Positions 48,001 through 59,741 are shown, counted from the stretch's first letter. The stretch: 64,000 bases of DNA from Sciurus carolinensis (GCF_902686445.1 NC_062213.1:10165241-10229240), one strand, 5' to 3'. Made by a program: numbers and translations. Notes: a model not told the origin generated them from the sequence alone.

Positions 48001-48249
48001 AGATTTTGCTCAAAATCCCTGCTGTTGTTATTCTGGCTTTTAAGGCAGGCCCTCATCACAATTCCACACCAAGGTCATGTAGGTCCCCTCTCTGACCTTC
48101 ACTCTGCCAGAGTGTCCCTTGTTGTCCATTGCTGACCAGGACTGTGGCTTTAGCACCTGCACCACAGGCCCGATGCTCTTTAGCACAGCACTGGGAGGTG
48201 CACTGTCCCAGCATCTCCATGTCACACATATTGGACAAAGGAGCAGGTG

Positions 48250-48335
48250 GCTTCGGACCTGCTCGGAGTCACGGCCAGAAGGTAACCAAGCTGGGATTTG
48301 AACTTGGGCTGGTTCGACTCTAAGGCAAGTATCCT
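48250..48335 (-). repeat. MIR SINE relic
   Basis: AGTCACGGCCAGAAGGTAAC and GCTGGGATTTGAACTTGGGC, then GACTCTAAGGCA: the minus-strand MIR 5' half. Confidence 0.7.
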
Positions 48336-48364
48336 TGGATATTGCTGAAGGGGATGGGAGGCAC

Positions 48365-48590
48365 AGTGGTGTTTATGGAGCTGCTAGTACGTGCCGGGTA
48401 CTGCATGGGGCGCTGTACTTCGCTTGTCACTTTGTAGGCACGTTATAAAGTACATATTTTTATTCCCATAGCATGTATCAGGAACCTGAGGCATTGAGCA
48501 ATTGCCCCAGGGTTAAACAACTAGTAATTAGTGAACCAGGGTTCAAGTTCTCTTTGTGAGACTCCATGCACTGTGCTCTTCAAGCAAGAG
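48365..48590 (-). repeat. MIR SINE relic, near full length
   Basis: GTGCCGGGTACTGCATGGGG, CGTTATAAAGTACATATTTT, AGGAACCTGAGGCATTGAGC, AACCAGGGTTCAAGTTC and CACTGTGCTCTT follow the minus-strand MIR from end to end. Confidence 0.82.
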
Positions 48591-48669
48591 TCTCAGCTTT
48601 AGCTCCTGAGAAGTTCTCATCCACGCAACCAGGGGTCACTGTGGGGTGCAACCTGGCAGATGCAAACTA

Positions 48670-48800
48670 ACTTAGAGGCGGCCTGTGACTTTGAGGAAGT
48701 CTGGGCACATCTTCAACTCTCCACATCTCCTTCCGTAAAATGGGTGTATGACAATCTGCTGCCCTGCCCCACAGGACGTTGGGAAGACCAACTTCAGAAC
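48670..48800 (+). repeat. MIR SINE relic
   Basis: GCCTGTGACTTTGAGGAAGT, CCTTCCGTAAAATGGGTGTA and CACAGGACGTTGGGAAGACC follow the plus-strand MIR order. Confidence 0.65.
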
Positions 48801-49976
48801 TGACTAAAGAAACGATGTATCCAACCCACTATGTAGACAGAGACTCTGAAACCCATGTGAACCAGCAGTTACCCCAAGTTGCCCAGTCAATGATGTCCAA
48901 GGGTGGACCATCATCCCATGTGTGAGTCTCTGCTTCATAACAAATGCTAAAACCTATTTTAAAGGTTAAAACACAGCTGTCACATATATAAGTGAAGACA
49001 CACCAAAGATGTTTTTTCTGAGTCACTAAGAAACGAGGGAATCAGTAATGTGTTAAGATCAATTCAAAGGAGATTTTGTAGGTCAGAAAGCAAGCAAGCA
49101 GGAGCACTGAAATAAATTATCTAAAAGATGCAGACAGGCCATAAAATGTAACATCTGGTATTATCTTCTCTGAATTCATCATATCTCTCCTGGACAAAAT
49201 TCACTTGCACTGCTATCAGTTTTCCACAAGCTAACTTTTGTCCATGCAGAGTTGTAAAGTAGCATCCTCAATAGGAAGTCAGGCGGAGGTGCAGACACAC
49301 CTGTAGAATCAGATTGTTCCTAGAAGGATCTTGGTACTCCATTGAAAGAACTCCAAATAACGTCTCTGCCAATTTTTAGCACTTTCTTGGAAAATGGTAA
49401 GAATTTCAATCGTTTTTTCACCAAGCATTTCTCGTGCTCATGGTGTGTGGGGCAGGGGCAGATCTGCTCCACAAGTCTGCTGGAGCATGTTCTTCTCACA
49501 GGGAGGGTCAGGGCTCCCAGCAAAGCAAGCACAAGGGCACGGCGATCCTCTTCCTGCTGTGGCCTGGAAACCCAGGTCTTCACTTCTGCCCAGATTCTAC
49601 TGGCCCAAGCAAGTCATGAGAACCTGACATTAGTGGGAAGTAAAGTCCCCTGAAGATCAAAGGGCAGTGAATATTTGCCGATCAGTTATGATGCTCCTGA
49701 TTTTCAGTTTATGGCAGGTTGTGCTAAAGATGCAAAAAAATCAGATAGAAAATCACTATATAAACATACAGGAACAAGACACTGGAGATCAAGTATCTTG
49801 ATGCACAGATCCTGCTGTGACAAGGGACCCCTTTTCCAACAGTGAAAGGAAATACAGATGGCCAGCCAAGGTCGAGTTTGTGATAAACTTACTCTGGTGC
49901 TTTGTTTCAGGCTAGAGTCTTCTGATGTGGGTGCACTTTCCTGGGGACATTTCACCCTCACCTGGAGTGTTGGGTG
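48801..49976. other. Intergenic, nothing recognised
   Basis: No supported feature. Confidence 0.4.
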
Positions 49977-49981
49977 GGTGC

Positions 49982-50365
49982 TGTAAGGTATAAAGCCACC
50001 TTTTTCTTCCATTACAGGAATTTCCGGATTCCCCACCACCTGTCAATCTGCGTTCTGCCTGCCTCTTCCATTAGAGGAATTTCCGGCTTACGCTGCCGCC
50101 ATCTTGCTGCCTCCCACGTTACTTCCTAACATGTTATTGGTCCATCAGTCAGCCTGTAAGAATTCTCCTCTGTGATTGGTTCCTCCCAGCCCGTGAAATT
50201 CCAATATCTGGGAGAAGCCATACGCCATCTTTTCTTCCTTTCTTCCCTTCTTTTCCCCCCAAGCAGATGTGAATCGATGGCCTAAAATAAAGTCCCTTGT
50301 GTGAGATCTCGTGTCTGTGGAGCATTTTTCTGGGAGCTATTGACGAGCCATAACTGCCCCTAACA
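49982..50365 (+). mobile_element. Solo retroviral LTR with intact ends and target duplication
   Basis: A 384-bp LTR bounded by TGTAAGG (start) and CCTAACA (end), inverted copies with one mismatch. It is flanked by identical 5-bp repeats GGTGC at 49977-49981 and 50366-50370. Inside: two copies of a 22-bp U3 element (50006 and 50065), inverted CCAAT boxes in GTTATTGGTCC and GTGATTGGTTCC, and the polyadenylation signal AATAAAGTCCCTTGTGTGAG at 50286 with a GT-rich region after it. The layout U3-R-U5 is that of an endogenous retrovirus. The 5-bp duplication suits ERV1/ERVL-type integration better than the 6 bp usual for ERVK. The internal part is gone, probably by LTR-LTR recombination. Confidence 0.85.
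50006..50086 (+). promoter_or_regulatory. Duplicated U3 element with kB-like sites
   Basis: CTTCCATTACAGGAATTTCC and CTTCCATTAGAGGAATTTCC start at 50006 and 50065 (59 bp apart), each followed by GG. GGAATTTCC resembles a Rel/NF-kB half and the TTCCGG end an ETS core. Duplicated U3 units are common retroviral enhancers. Confidence 0.5.
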
Positions 50366-50370
50366 GGTGC

Positions 50371-51339
50371 CAGCCACTAGATGTCGGTTAGGGAACATAT
50401 TCCTTAAACATGGCACGTCTAACCCTCTGGGTTTGGAGAGTTATGTCTGGGGACAGAGTGACAGGATACCCATCCTGGGCATTGAGTACTCAAAGGATTT
50501 GAGAAAATATTTTAAACTAAAATCAACGCAGTAATGGTTCTTATGCAGACCATACATGGTATATTTTAAGAGCTTATTTAAATTTGTTAATTTTTATTTT
50601 TTCCACAAATAATCAATAGGAAAAACATGGAATGATAAACAAACGAAGAGGAGGATTGAGAGTTTCCGGTGTGTGCTGAAGACACTCGGGGTATCACCAG
50701 TATAGGAAGCTTGGGACCAGGCTGGGGAGAGGATCTCCCTAGAACAGGGCTGTGCTGAGGTGTGGCCCTGACTGAGGCCTGGGTGAGAGGAATACACCGG
50801 AACACTGCTTCCCAGAACTGGGGCCCAGGGAGTTCTTTCTCCTCTTCCTCTTTCTTCACCATCCCAGCCACTACCATTTATGAACTGCTCCCTCTTGTGG
50901 TGGGTTCTGTGAATAGCACTCTAAATAAACTGACCTGTGGGTTACCTGCCTGGTCCCCCCGAAATACTGGGTTTGAAAACACTGGGATTTTTGACTCACG
51001 AAGCCTGTAAGGGTGGTCTCAGAAATTTTTAAAATCATCACCTATTTCCAAGGAAGTCCTATTTCAAGATCAAAGAATCTTTGCTGTTCTTCGTTTGAGG
51101 AAGAAAAGATCTTTTCTTTTACCTCATCAATTCGTAGCATCAGAAAAGAGTCGAGACACAACTAAATTCTGGATAATTCAATATCATATATGCCTTTCAA
51201 TCATCTTCTGCAGAAGATTATTGTGGAGATATTACAAAGATAACAACGATGGAAAATGAAGTTCAGAGACTAATGATGGGTCAGACGGCAAGAAGTAGTC
51301 AAGGAACGAGTTCTGATGTAACAATAAGGCCTTGTGAAC
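50371..51339. other. Intergenic, nothing recognised
   Basis: No supported feature. Confidence 0.4.
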
Positions 51340-51475
51340 CTCATGGCAACCTGCAGGAGGCAGATGCGCTCACCTCCATTTTGCAGAAGAGGAAGCCGAG
51401 TGGAGTGGACACGGCCTCCCTACAGCCGCTTAGCATGCTCCAAGACTAGGAGTGAAATCGAAGTCTTTGAACACT
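51340..51475 (-). repeat. MIR SINE relic
   Basis: CTCACCTCCATTTTGCAGAA, GAGGAAGCCGAGTGGAG and a following degraded CACACGGC-type segment fit the minus-strand MIR. Confidence 0.6.
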
Positions 51476-52084
51476 AAAATCTGTGCTCACACTGGCCTCC
51501 AGAAACAACTGAATTTTAGCATGTTTTGAGATATTTACGGTACTTGGGGAAAATTTTGACCTCAACATGAAGAATTTTCCAACAGTGAATACATCATCTT
51601 CTGGGAATTGGAGAAAAATCTGGCTTTGAACCACTGCTCAGCCATTGTTCTTGCGCTCCAGGCAAACCACATCCATTCCCAGGAGTACAGTGCGTGACAC
51701 CTGCTCCTCTGGACAGTTGTGATGACTAAACGAGGGGGAGGAGGAGAGCTGCTTAGCACAGGGCCTGGCCGTGGAAAATGCCCTGCACCAGTGGCCAGGG
51801 TACAGGCCACGTAACAACGAGCTACGGGGCGGTAACAAACCCCCTCCCCATGGCAGGAGCTCTCCAAGCAGAAACCAGAGGACGTGACTGTAGATTGAAC
51901 GAGGTGAATGTTTTGCAGGCTGGCATCCGACCCTCCGTGGAGCGTGAAATCCCTGCAGTAGGTCCCTGCTCTGGACTGATCTGTGAACCTTCCATTCATA
52001 CATAGAACTGTGAAGCCTGAGGATCTCAGATTGTTCCGCGTTTGGAGAGAGGGCCAAGTGAGTCAAATGAGCCTTAGCGTCCGC
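51476..52084. other. Intergenic, nothing recognised
   Basis: Overlapping frames on both strands; no supported feature. Confidence 0.4.
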
Positions 52085-52347
52085 CCTAATCCTGTCTGAC
52101 TGGTGCCCTCATAAGAGGAGGAAATTTGGACACATAAAGAAACATCAGGGTCACGCACACAGAGGCAGGAGCATGTGGGCACACAGGGAGGAGGTGGCCA
52201 CCTGCAAGCTTGGGAGAGAGGCCTCAGCAGGAACCAGCCCTGCAGAGTGATCTCAGACGTCCGGCCTCTGGAACTGTGAGAAAACAAGTTCTGCTGTCCA
52301 AGCCATCTGCAGAATTTTGTCAGGGCAGCCCAACAAACTAATAAAGT
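52085..52347 (+). mobile_element. MLT1-type LTR, plus strand, 3' part
   Basis: GACTGGTGCCCTCATAAGAG, GAGGAAATTTGGACACATAA, GAGAGAGGCCTCAGCAGGAA, CCTCTGGAACTGTGAGAAAA, CAGGGCAGCCCAACAAACTA and ATA follow the sense MLT1 order. The 5' third is missing. Confidence 0.85.
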
Positions 52348-53859
52348 GCATAATAAGCAATTTATAAAGCGTGGGCTAGAAAATATCATTTCTGTCAGTT
52401 AAATGTATATTGTATTATGCAGACTGGGTTTTGACATGAGATACGGGCCACTGTCATAAAAGGTGGATCAAAATTGAACTTGATATGCAAAAGTTCTAAG
52501 TTGGATGTAATTTTGATAATTAGTATGGTGATATTCACATTATTAAATATGTAGTAAGCGTCTCCATTTGCCCAACTTTGACAGACGTCGGCTCCCTACC
52601 CTGACACATCCCTTCAAGGTAATCGGCATTATTTCTACTCTACATGTAAGGCTGAGTCTGGTTATTTAGCCTGACAAGGGCCAAACACCCGGCATTTTTC
52701 AGGGACGTGGTTCCTTCCCAGAGCAGACTATCTCCAGAGCCTGAGTTCTTGGTCTCCACTCAACATCATCATGTAGGTACCCACAGTGCCCACCCAGCTC
52801 CTCAGCACCCAAGCGCCAGTTTCCCCTCTGCGAAGAATTCTGAGAGGGTGGTGAGGCCTTGAATCAATAGGATCTGCGCAGGTGCTTGGCTAAAGGCCCT
52901 GTGGAACCCATATGAGAAGGTAAGAATGGGGATGTCCCAGTGGGCATGGCACGCTTCTTCTTGTCACCAAGGTAAAGGGGCACTGTGGCATCTGCGGGGC
53001 CAGGTGAGGAGGCACAGAGGTCTGCTGTCTAGAGAGTCAGCCCAGCAGGCACGCAGGGCAGTGAGGAAAACGTGCCTGATGCTCCTGTTGTGCAGACGCT
53101 GTGGAGAGGGGACTTGCCTGTGTGGTTCCTCCCTCTTGCACAAATGGACTGGGCCAGACACGCGTGAGCACAGGTATGTGGGCTCATTAGTGGGATTGGC
53201 AGTGGGTAATTGGAATATGTAAATGGCATGGGCGAACAGGGTGTTTTAACAATCAAGACCTGAGGAGAGGAGCTTAATTTGGTAAAAAGAAGGGAACAGG
53301 CTGCCCAGGGAGCCAATTACTGGAGCCAGAGGAGGAATGCTCAGCTTAGCAGGAGCCCACAGGCAGAAAGAAGCAGGGACACTGGGTGGGTTTGCTTCTG
53401 CTTCTAAAAGCCAAGTGACCCTTGACCTAGCCCTGCCTTTGTTCAGGTGCCAGTGTGTGGTGGCAGCCTCCCTCCCACAGGACCCTCCTCCCCAGGAGCC
53501 CACCCTCTCCTCCGTCCTCGGCAGCTCTCAGCTGGGCTTTACCTTGGCATTGCTCACGCGACTTGGTCTCCCCCACTCCAACCTGTCCTCCAGCCATCAG
53601 AAAGCCCCTTCTGAAGTCACCCAGGATCACATCAGTCTATGTTTAAGCAGCTCCTGGTCCCCACGTCCACGAATCTGGCACATGAGCACGCCTGCCCTGA
53701 GAGGCCTCTGCCTGAGCCATGCAGGTCTCCGGCCTCCTCGGCCACTTGCTCTGCAAACCCCATGCTCTCTTGTCCCCAAGGCTTGGCCTGTGTGGAAGCT
53801 TCCACTTAGCCCAGAATCCTCAGGAAGTAATCTCATGATTCAAAGCATAGAGTGCAGGT
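52348..53859. other. Intergenic, nothing recognised
   Basis: Includes AT-rich (52380-52560) and GC-rich (53440-53860) parts. A 174-codon frame at 53337 begins at a non-ATG-like context and has no family resemblance. Confidence 0.4.
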
Positions 53860-54060
53860 GACAACCTGAACCCAGCTTCTGGGACCCTCATTTCTTAGCT
53901 TGGGTGGGGTACTTACCCTGGCAAGTACTGTTTCCATCCTGGTTAATACGAAGATCAGTATCATGATGCCTATTGCCTAACTTTTTTTGCAGTTATTAAA
54001 TAAGATGATCTGTAAAGCACTTGGCCCCGCCCCATATGTATACAGTAGCACTTAATACAT
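53860..54060 (+). repeat. MIR SINE relic, near full length
   Basis: CATTTCTTAGCTTGGGTGGG, TGTTTCCATCCTGGTTAATA, GAAGATCAGTATCATGATGC, AAATAAGATGATCTGTAAAG and CACTTGG follow the plus-strand MIR. Confidence 0.6.
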
Positions 54061-54639
54061 GTAAGGATGATAATGAAGATGACGGTGATCCACATCTGTC
54101 GTGAGCCAGGTCACTGGAAATCAGGGATGACACAGAGACTAAGTTATTTTGCATTTGTTCATCTCATCTTTGCAACTAAATATGGAATTAATTAATTTTC
54201 TTTCTTTCCATTCTGTTGCCCATAGATGGAGAGCAAGGAAAGAAACAGGCAATCAGCAAACGCTCACTAGCAGGATGAAAGGATGAATTGTGTGTGGATC
54301 TGATATTCTACCCAACAAGTATTTAGAGAAAAAAAAGAGACAAAACTGACATTAAAAACATACAAAATGAAAGGTTAGTATAAAGATCATGATTGCGGGG
54401 TGGGGAAAGAACACTTTTCCTTGAGAATATTGCGCCAAGTCCGTTAGTGGTTGTCCTCTGGAGCAAAGGTGAGGGCCGGGGCTCAGAGCTCCTTCCTGCC
54501 CGTGGCGGCTGACTCCAGCTGTCGCCCACCGTGCTGCGCCCAGATGTCTGGAGGAACGTGATGAACGGGCTGCCAAGCTCCCCCACCTGGACCTAGCACC
54601 CATGCTCAGGTCCAGCATGAGGTGGCCGGCGGTGGGGAA
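54061..54639. other. Intergenic, nothing recognised
   Basis: No supported feature. Confidence 0.4.
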
Positions 54640-54740
54640 CGTCCTCCCCATCGTACAGGTGAGGAGACCAGGCCAGGTGTGACTTGTCCAAAGTCACGAA
54701 ACTGGGACTCTCTAAAGCGTCACACCTGACGCAGTCCTGC
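54640..54740 (-). repeat. MIR SINE relic
   Basis: CCCATCGTACAGGTGAGGAG, GACTTGTCCAAAGTCACGAA and ACTGGGACTC match the minus-strand MIR core. Confidence 0.8.
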
Positions 54741-55721
54741 TGTGCTGGGTGACCTGTGAAGGAATCCGTTGCCTCTTCTCATTCACTCCCACAGATCTTC
54801 TCACCTGGCAGGGGGCAAGTGCTTTTCTGTCCTAACCAGGAGTGATGTACACTCCAGGGAAAGGGGAACACAAGCTAGGCTGGAGGAGGAGGAGGGGACA
54901 GTCAACTGAAGACCTGTGGAAGTTGGTTTTCAGGAATAAAAAAGTACCTGCAGGGGAGTCTTGGGATCCTTTCCAGTCTTTTCTCCTGTCCTGGGTTCTT
55001 ACTAGACTCCAAATTGGAACTTGCTCTGTCTCCTCCACACCAGCAGGGAGTGCTCTCCCCAGTTGGGTCACAAAGAAGGACTTGTGTGGCTGGCTCCTCC
55101 TGAGGGAGACCAACACCCAGGCACAGAGCAGGCATTCTGGAGGTAAGGTATGTGGTCAGGCACAGTTTTATGTGGAATCCTTCGATGTTGAAAAGGTGCT
55201 CTCAGGTGCATGGGTGACGGCGTTGGCAGGGGAAGTCATTCTGCAGGGAGGACGTGTGTCTGTCCTCCACTCTAGTGTCACCAACCTGCCATAGGTGGCT
55301 GCTGTCCTCCAGGGAAGGAGCTCAGTGTTGGTCCCTGTTGTTTGCAGGTCAGGCAGGCTGCCCTGTGTCAGTAGGAGTGACCACCAGCATATTAACACAG
55401 GGGGTTCCTGGGCAACAGGGTGACCAAGGGCTACGTTGCCTTGTTGATGGTTTGGATCCCTCTACAGCTTTGCATTTTTTGTGTAACAAATAATGCAAGT
55501 AAGATTTTAAACAATAATTGAACACACTCTGGGAATGGGGTGAGGGGGCCATTTGCCCCTTGATTGTAGTCACAATGCCCATCGCCGGAGCAGAGCCTCC
55601 TCTCATCAGAGAGGGCTTGCACCCTGGAGGACAGGACTGGCAGAAGCAGAAACTGAGGCTCACGGAAAATCTGTCAATGAGTCACTGGGGGCACTGTCCT
55701 CAGGAGGGATTAAGGTAGTTC
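54741..55721. other. Intergenic, nothing recognised
   Basis: No supported feature. Confidence 0.4.
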
Positions 55722-55987
55722 TCATGAGACCCAGCTTGGCTCTCTCCAGAGGGTTTTCATAAAAGAGTAATTCTGGCCCCTTCCTCACTTTCTGACTTTC
55801 TGTCTTGCCATGCAGTCTTCCCTTGTGATGACATTTACCATAATGGGACCTAGCCAAGGGGTCTCTCACCAGAAGCTGAATCAATGAGTTTACTTTCAGC
55901 CTCCAAGACTGTGAGCTAAATAAAATTCTTTTCTTTATAGAAACCTCAGGCATTTTGTTATAGCAACTAAAAACAGACTGATACAAA
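55722..55987 (+). mobile_element. MST-like MaLR LTR, plus strand, 3' part
   Basis: CTTTCTGTCTTGCCATGCAG, CAGCCTCCAAGACTGTGAGC, TAAATAAAATTCTTTTCTTT, ACCTCAGGCATTTTGTTATA, GCAACTAAAAACAGACTGAT and ACA follow the sense MST LTR, including its AATAAA signal. Confidence 0.85.
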
Positions 55988-56863
55988 AATAAAGGAATGG
56001 AAGAGAGGAAGCAAGTGGCAAATTTGAGGATTAGCAAGTGGTTTGAGTTTTTGATGTCACATATTGATCTGGGACTCAAAACCAGCAAGGATGCCCTGTT
56101 GTTTGAACTCTAGTTCCCCAGCCTGGCCCTTGCTGTTACTGTCATCTACTCTCTGTCTTGGTACAATGTCCAGTTGGCTCTCAGGGACCTTAGGTTCAGA
56201 GAAGATTCCTTTCAATAGGATACAGGATGTTTGATTTCCTTTAGTGTGAATTTGTACTCTGGAGTATTGTGATTACATAGTCCCTCAAATGACACTCAGT
56301 GTATACCCCATCTTTAATGACATTTTGAAATCCTTTATTAGAAATCTGAACAATACTCTCCATTGGATTATAAAATCACTAGAATAAATAAATTTTCCAG
56401 ACCCAAGTATCTGGCAGTTTCCCTCTTATTATATTTAATTAGATCAGAGTTTTAAATTTGATATTGAGGTAACCTCATCCTTTAGGAGAAGCATGAAAAT
56501 AGCCCCTGCACTTTATCCTAGAACATTAATATGTTACGGTCTGTGGCTCTCATCAAAACAGTTCAAGCTGTCACTTCAGAAGTCTGGAGTTTTGATTAAT
56601 TGCACAGTAATAAATTTTCATGTCCTCTTTCCACATGATCCTGAGTCACCTTGTATGTTTATATGCTAAGGTTTTCTTAAGTATTTTCAAAACATCTTGT
56701 CACAAGAAGTTGTAAGGGGTACTAAGACCTGCTAAGCACAAAGACTTTCACAGTGGTAAACAAAGCAAAATAAAATTTCCTTTACAAACACCTGCTGGGC
56801 AGGTGATTCTATGTGGGACACTGTGCAAGAGCTTGGCACCTCCACTTGCTCCTCATTTGTCTG
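55988..56863. other. Intergenic, AT-rich, nothing recognised
   Basis: No supported feature. Confidence 0.4.
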
Positions 56864-57263
56864 TGTTGCTGCAATAGCTTGAATTTCAATGTCCCCAAAG
56901 GTCCACATGCTAAAGGATGGTCACCAGCCTGTGGCACTGTTGGGAGCTGGTGGAACCTTCAGGGGATGGGGCCTAGTGGAAGCAAGTTAGGTCATGCTGG
57001 ATGCCCTGGAAGGGCATATGGGGACCCCAGTCCCTCTTCTCACTTTCCCCCACCCCCTGCATTCTGGCTGCCAAGAAGTGAGCGTCTTTGCTCCACCATG
57101 CACTCCTTGCCATAATATTCTGTTTCACACAGGACACTCAAAAAACAGAGCCAAGTGACCATGGATTGAAACTTCTGAAACTATGAGTCCAAATAAACCT
57201 TTCCTCCTCTTAAGTTGATTATCTCAGGTATTTTGTCACAGTGACGGGAAGCTGACTAACACA
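56864..57263 (+). mobile_element. MaLR LTR (MTD/ORR1-like), plus strand
   Basis: About 400 bp with TG...CA ends. Landmarks: CAATGTCCCCAAAGGTCCAC, GGAGCTGGTGGAACCTTCAG, GGGATGGGGCCTAGTGGAAG, CACCATGCACTCCTTGCC, CCAAATAAACCTTTCCTCCT, CAGGTATTTTGTCACAGTGA and AAGCTGACTAACACA. Better preserved than the other MaLR LTRs here. Confidence 0.88.
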
Positions 57264-57529
57264 GCTATAAATAAGTATTGAGAGCCTGCTATAGGGCAGG
57301 CATACTTCTAGGTTTCAAGGCTGGATGCTTAGGCCTTGCTCTTATTTAGCAAGATAATATTAAATAAATAAATATAAAAATAATAATTTTAGGTAGTGAT
57401 AAATATGAATAAATAAGTTAGGAAGAGTTTGAGGAGGAAGGACAACTTTAGAAAAGGTGCTTAAGTGTAAAGGGAGCATTGTTTTGTAGGTTGTAGCAAT
57501 TGGAGTGAGACAGAAAGCATACTTAGGTA
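57264..57529. other. Intergenic, AT-rich
   Basis: Contains an A/T-rich TAAATAAATAA-like stretch near 57362. No supported gene. Confidence 0.4.
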
Positions 57530-57909
57530 TATCAGTCCATTTTTCATTACTATAATGAAATACCTGGTGCTGGGCTATTTATAAAGAAAAGAGGTTTATT
57601 TTGGTTAACAGTTTTGATCCAAAGGCAAGGCCCAAGTATGGTGATGGCCAGATGGCTCATGTGTTGCATAATCCAAAGTAGCCCATGTACCACATGGCAA
57701 GAGACAGGGAGTGTGTGTGTATTCTCCCTTTTCTTCTAAGGCCACTGATATTCAATCATGGGTCTCCATCAGGGTGACCTATGTAATGCTACTCACCTCC
57801 CAAGGCTCCACCTGTAACAGCATAGGTGGATTAAGTTCCCAGCCTTAGTACTTCACAGTGGGATGAAATTGCCACAGATGTCCCCTTGGGTGTGTTTGGT
57901 GTGTTGCAG
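57530..57909 (-). mobile_element. MST/MT-like MaLR LTR, minus strand
   Basis: TATCAGTCCATTTTTCATTA, CTATAATGAAATACCTGGTG, ATTTATAAAGAAAAGAGGTT, CCACATGGCAAGAGACAGGG and ACAGATGTCCCCTTGGGTGT follow the antisense order of an MST-type LTR. Confidence 0.8.
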
Positions 57910-58019
57910 GTGGCAGGACTGACACATGGGCAGGAGTGAGCTTCGGGCCGCTCAGCTCTCATTTAGAGGTTTTCTAACCCAGACAAGTCCCTGTCCCTGG
58001 GCTCTCCTCCTTTCCAATT
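57910..58019. other. Short intergenic spacer
   Basis: Nothing recognised. Confidence 0.4.
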
Positions 58020-58150
58020 TCTGCTCACTAGTTACTTATTACTGTGGATCAGGGCCCACCATGCACAGAACACAGTGCTGGTCCCATTTCCACATGCTCT
58101 TCCATGAATCCTCACAAAACCCATACCACAGCCCAGGAATCAGTGAATGA
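58020..58150 (-). repeat. MIR SINE relic
   Basis: TTACTTATTACTGTGGATCA, CACAGTGCTGGTCCCATTTC and CATGAATCCTCACAAAACCC match the 3' half of a minus-strand MIR. Confidence 0.65.
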
Positions 58151-59439
58151 TCTTCCTCTGTTGTGGGTAGTCATGTTCCTATTTCATATTAAGTTCTCCT
58201 ACTAGAGTCAGTGTCTGGGCAAAATATTATTCTGTTGCAACAAGCAGTGATTTTCGTGCCAACAACACCGTCTTAATGATCACAGTTTTTTGGTTTAACT
58301 TCTTTAGGGAATTCCTTCCTCCTTGGAGACTTCTGAGGTTCTTCCTGTGACAGTCCTGTACAGGTGGTGGTCCTCGGCCCCTTCCCCTTCCCTGTACACT
58401 CCTACTCCTGCCCTGCTTCTCTTTGCTCCTTGGTCAGCTCCTCCAGGAAGACCTTCTGATTGTCCTTTTCTTGGAACGAAGGCTAAAGCTTTGGCCTTGC
58501 TGGACGCCCTCTCCTGCCCTCCAGTCAGCAGTCATGGACAGAGGGATACAGGGTGTACCCACAGGAGCCCCGGGGCCGGCAGGAATGGAGGGCATCTCTA
58601 CCCTCGGGATGATGTGGGGAGTGCGATGCTCCTTGACCTCTACCAAGGGCTGACGGGACCTTTGCAGGCGCTGATTGTCCTCAGCCCTCTGCGCTCCACA
58701 CACCCAAACATGCATCCCCTCCGCCGCACATGGTTGCAACGCCTTTGTCCTTTGGGTCTCACCTCAAAATGTGGTCACCCCAAGGAGGCTTTCCAGGACC
58801 ATCCAGTTTGAAGCAGGTCTCCTGCTCACTTGAGTATGAACTCCTGTTTTGTTTTTGCATAGAATTTACCAATATTGGAAAATACTCTGTTCATGTTTCC
58901 TTTTTCAATACGATCTTCCACCTGTCCCTAGACCTGAAGCTAAAAGCGGGGACCTCCTAACCCTAGACAGGAAGCATGCTGTATAGCCTGACAAGTTCAT
59001 TCATGTGGGGTTAGTGATTCACTGGATGAGCTGGAATTCTGGTCCAGGAACTGATTCACCTGCAGCACAAGTTAGAGGCCAAAGAAGAAAGCAGGGTTCC
59101 AATTCCCCATGTTCTATTTCTTCAGCCCCCAGCCCATCCACCAGGGCCGGTGCTATTTAAGGACTGGGAGAGGAGACTAGAGCAGTATCCACCATGAACC
59201 CTGAGCCATCGGGAATAGGGAGCCACCAGCGCTGCTGCTATAGAGCAGGTGGATTAGCAGTGGTGCGCTTGGCCTTGACCAACTCAGCAACTTGGATTTT
59301 ACCTCTTAAGACAAGAAGAAGGAGTGGAGGGTGGGGAGTAAACGTACAGCTACAACCTCTGGCAAACGCAAACAGGGAGACCCCACTCCTAGTCCCTGCT
59401 CCTTTGCCCCTTCTCTCTCTCCACACCCTGACCCGGGGA
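58151..59439. other. Intergenic up to the KCNQ3 CpG island
   Basis: No repeat or gene named. Frames at 58323-58811 are unremarkable. Sequence close to the promoter may include proximal regulatory DNA that cannot be read by eye. Confidence 0.4.
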
Positions 59440-59572
59440 AGCCCTAACGCCCACGGGAGCGCGGCGAGCCAGGCGCCGCGGCCGGCAGTAGAGCGCACGG
59501 CCTGGCATCATCCGGGGCGGGGGCCCAGGAGATCCCGGGTCCCCTAGGCGCGCAGGGGTGGGGGGCGGTGAT

Positions 59573-59615
59573 GGGGCGGGGCGCCGCTGGGGCTCCCGCC
59601 GCGACGGGGCGGGAC
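59573..59615 (+). promoter_or_regulatory. Pair of GC boxes (Sp1/KLF-like)
   Basis: GGGGCGGGGC (59573-59582) and GGGGCGGGAC (59606-59615) match the Sp1/KLF GC-box core in the same orientation, 33 bp apart. They lie about 650-690 bp upstream of the KCNQ3 start codon. Sp1 control of KCNQ3 has been described in the literature; binding at these exact copies is inference. Confidence 0.55.
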
Positions 59616-59715
59616 AATGGGGCCCCACCCCGGCGAGGGAGGGAGGTAGGGAGGTAGGAGCGAGGCAGGGAAGGAGGCCGGCGGCGTGCGCTCGGCCCGC
59701 GGCGCGCTTTCTGCC

Positions 59716-59741
59716 GCTGCTGCTGCTGCTGCTGCTGCTGC
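59716..59741 (+). repeat. (GCT)n trinucleotide run
   Basis: Eight uninterrupted GCT units (CAG-type on the other strand) in the KCNQ3 CpG island, upstream of both leader ATGs. Runs of this kind are length-variable in mammals. Confidence 0.9.
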
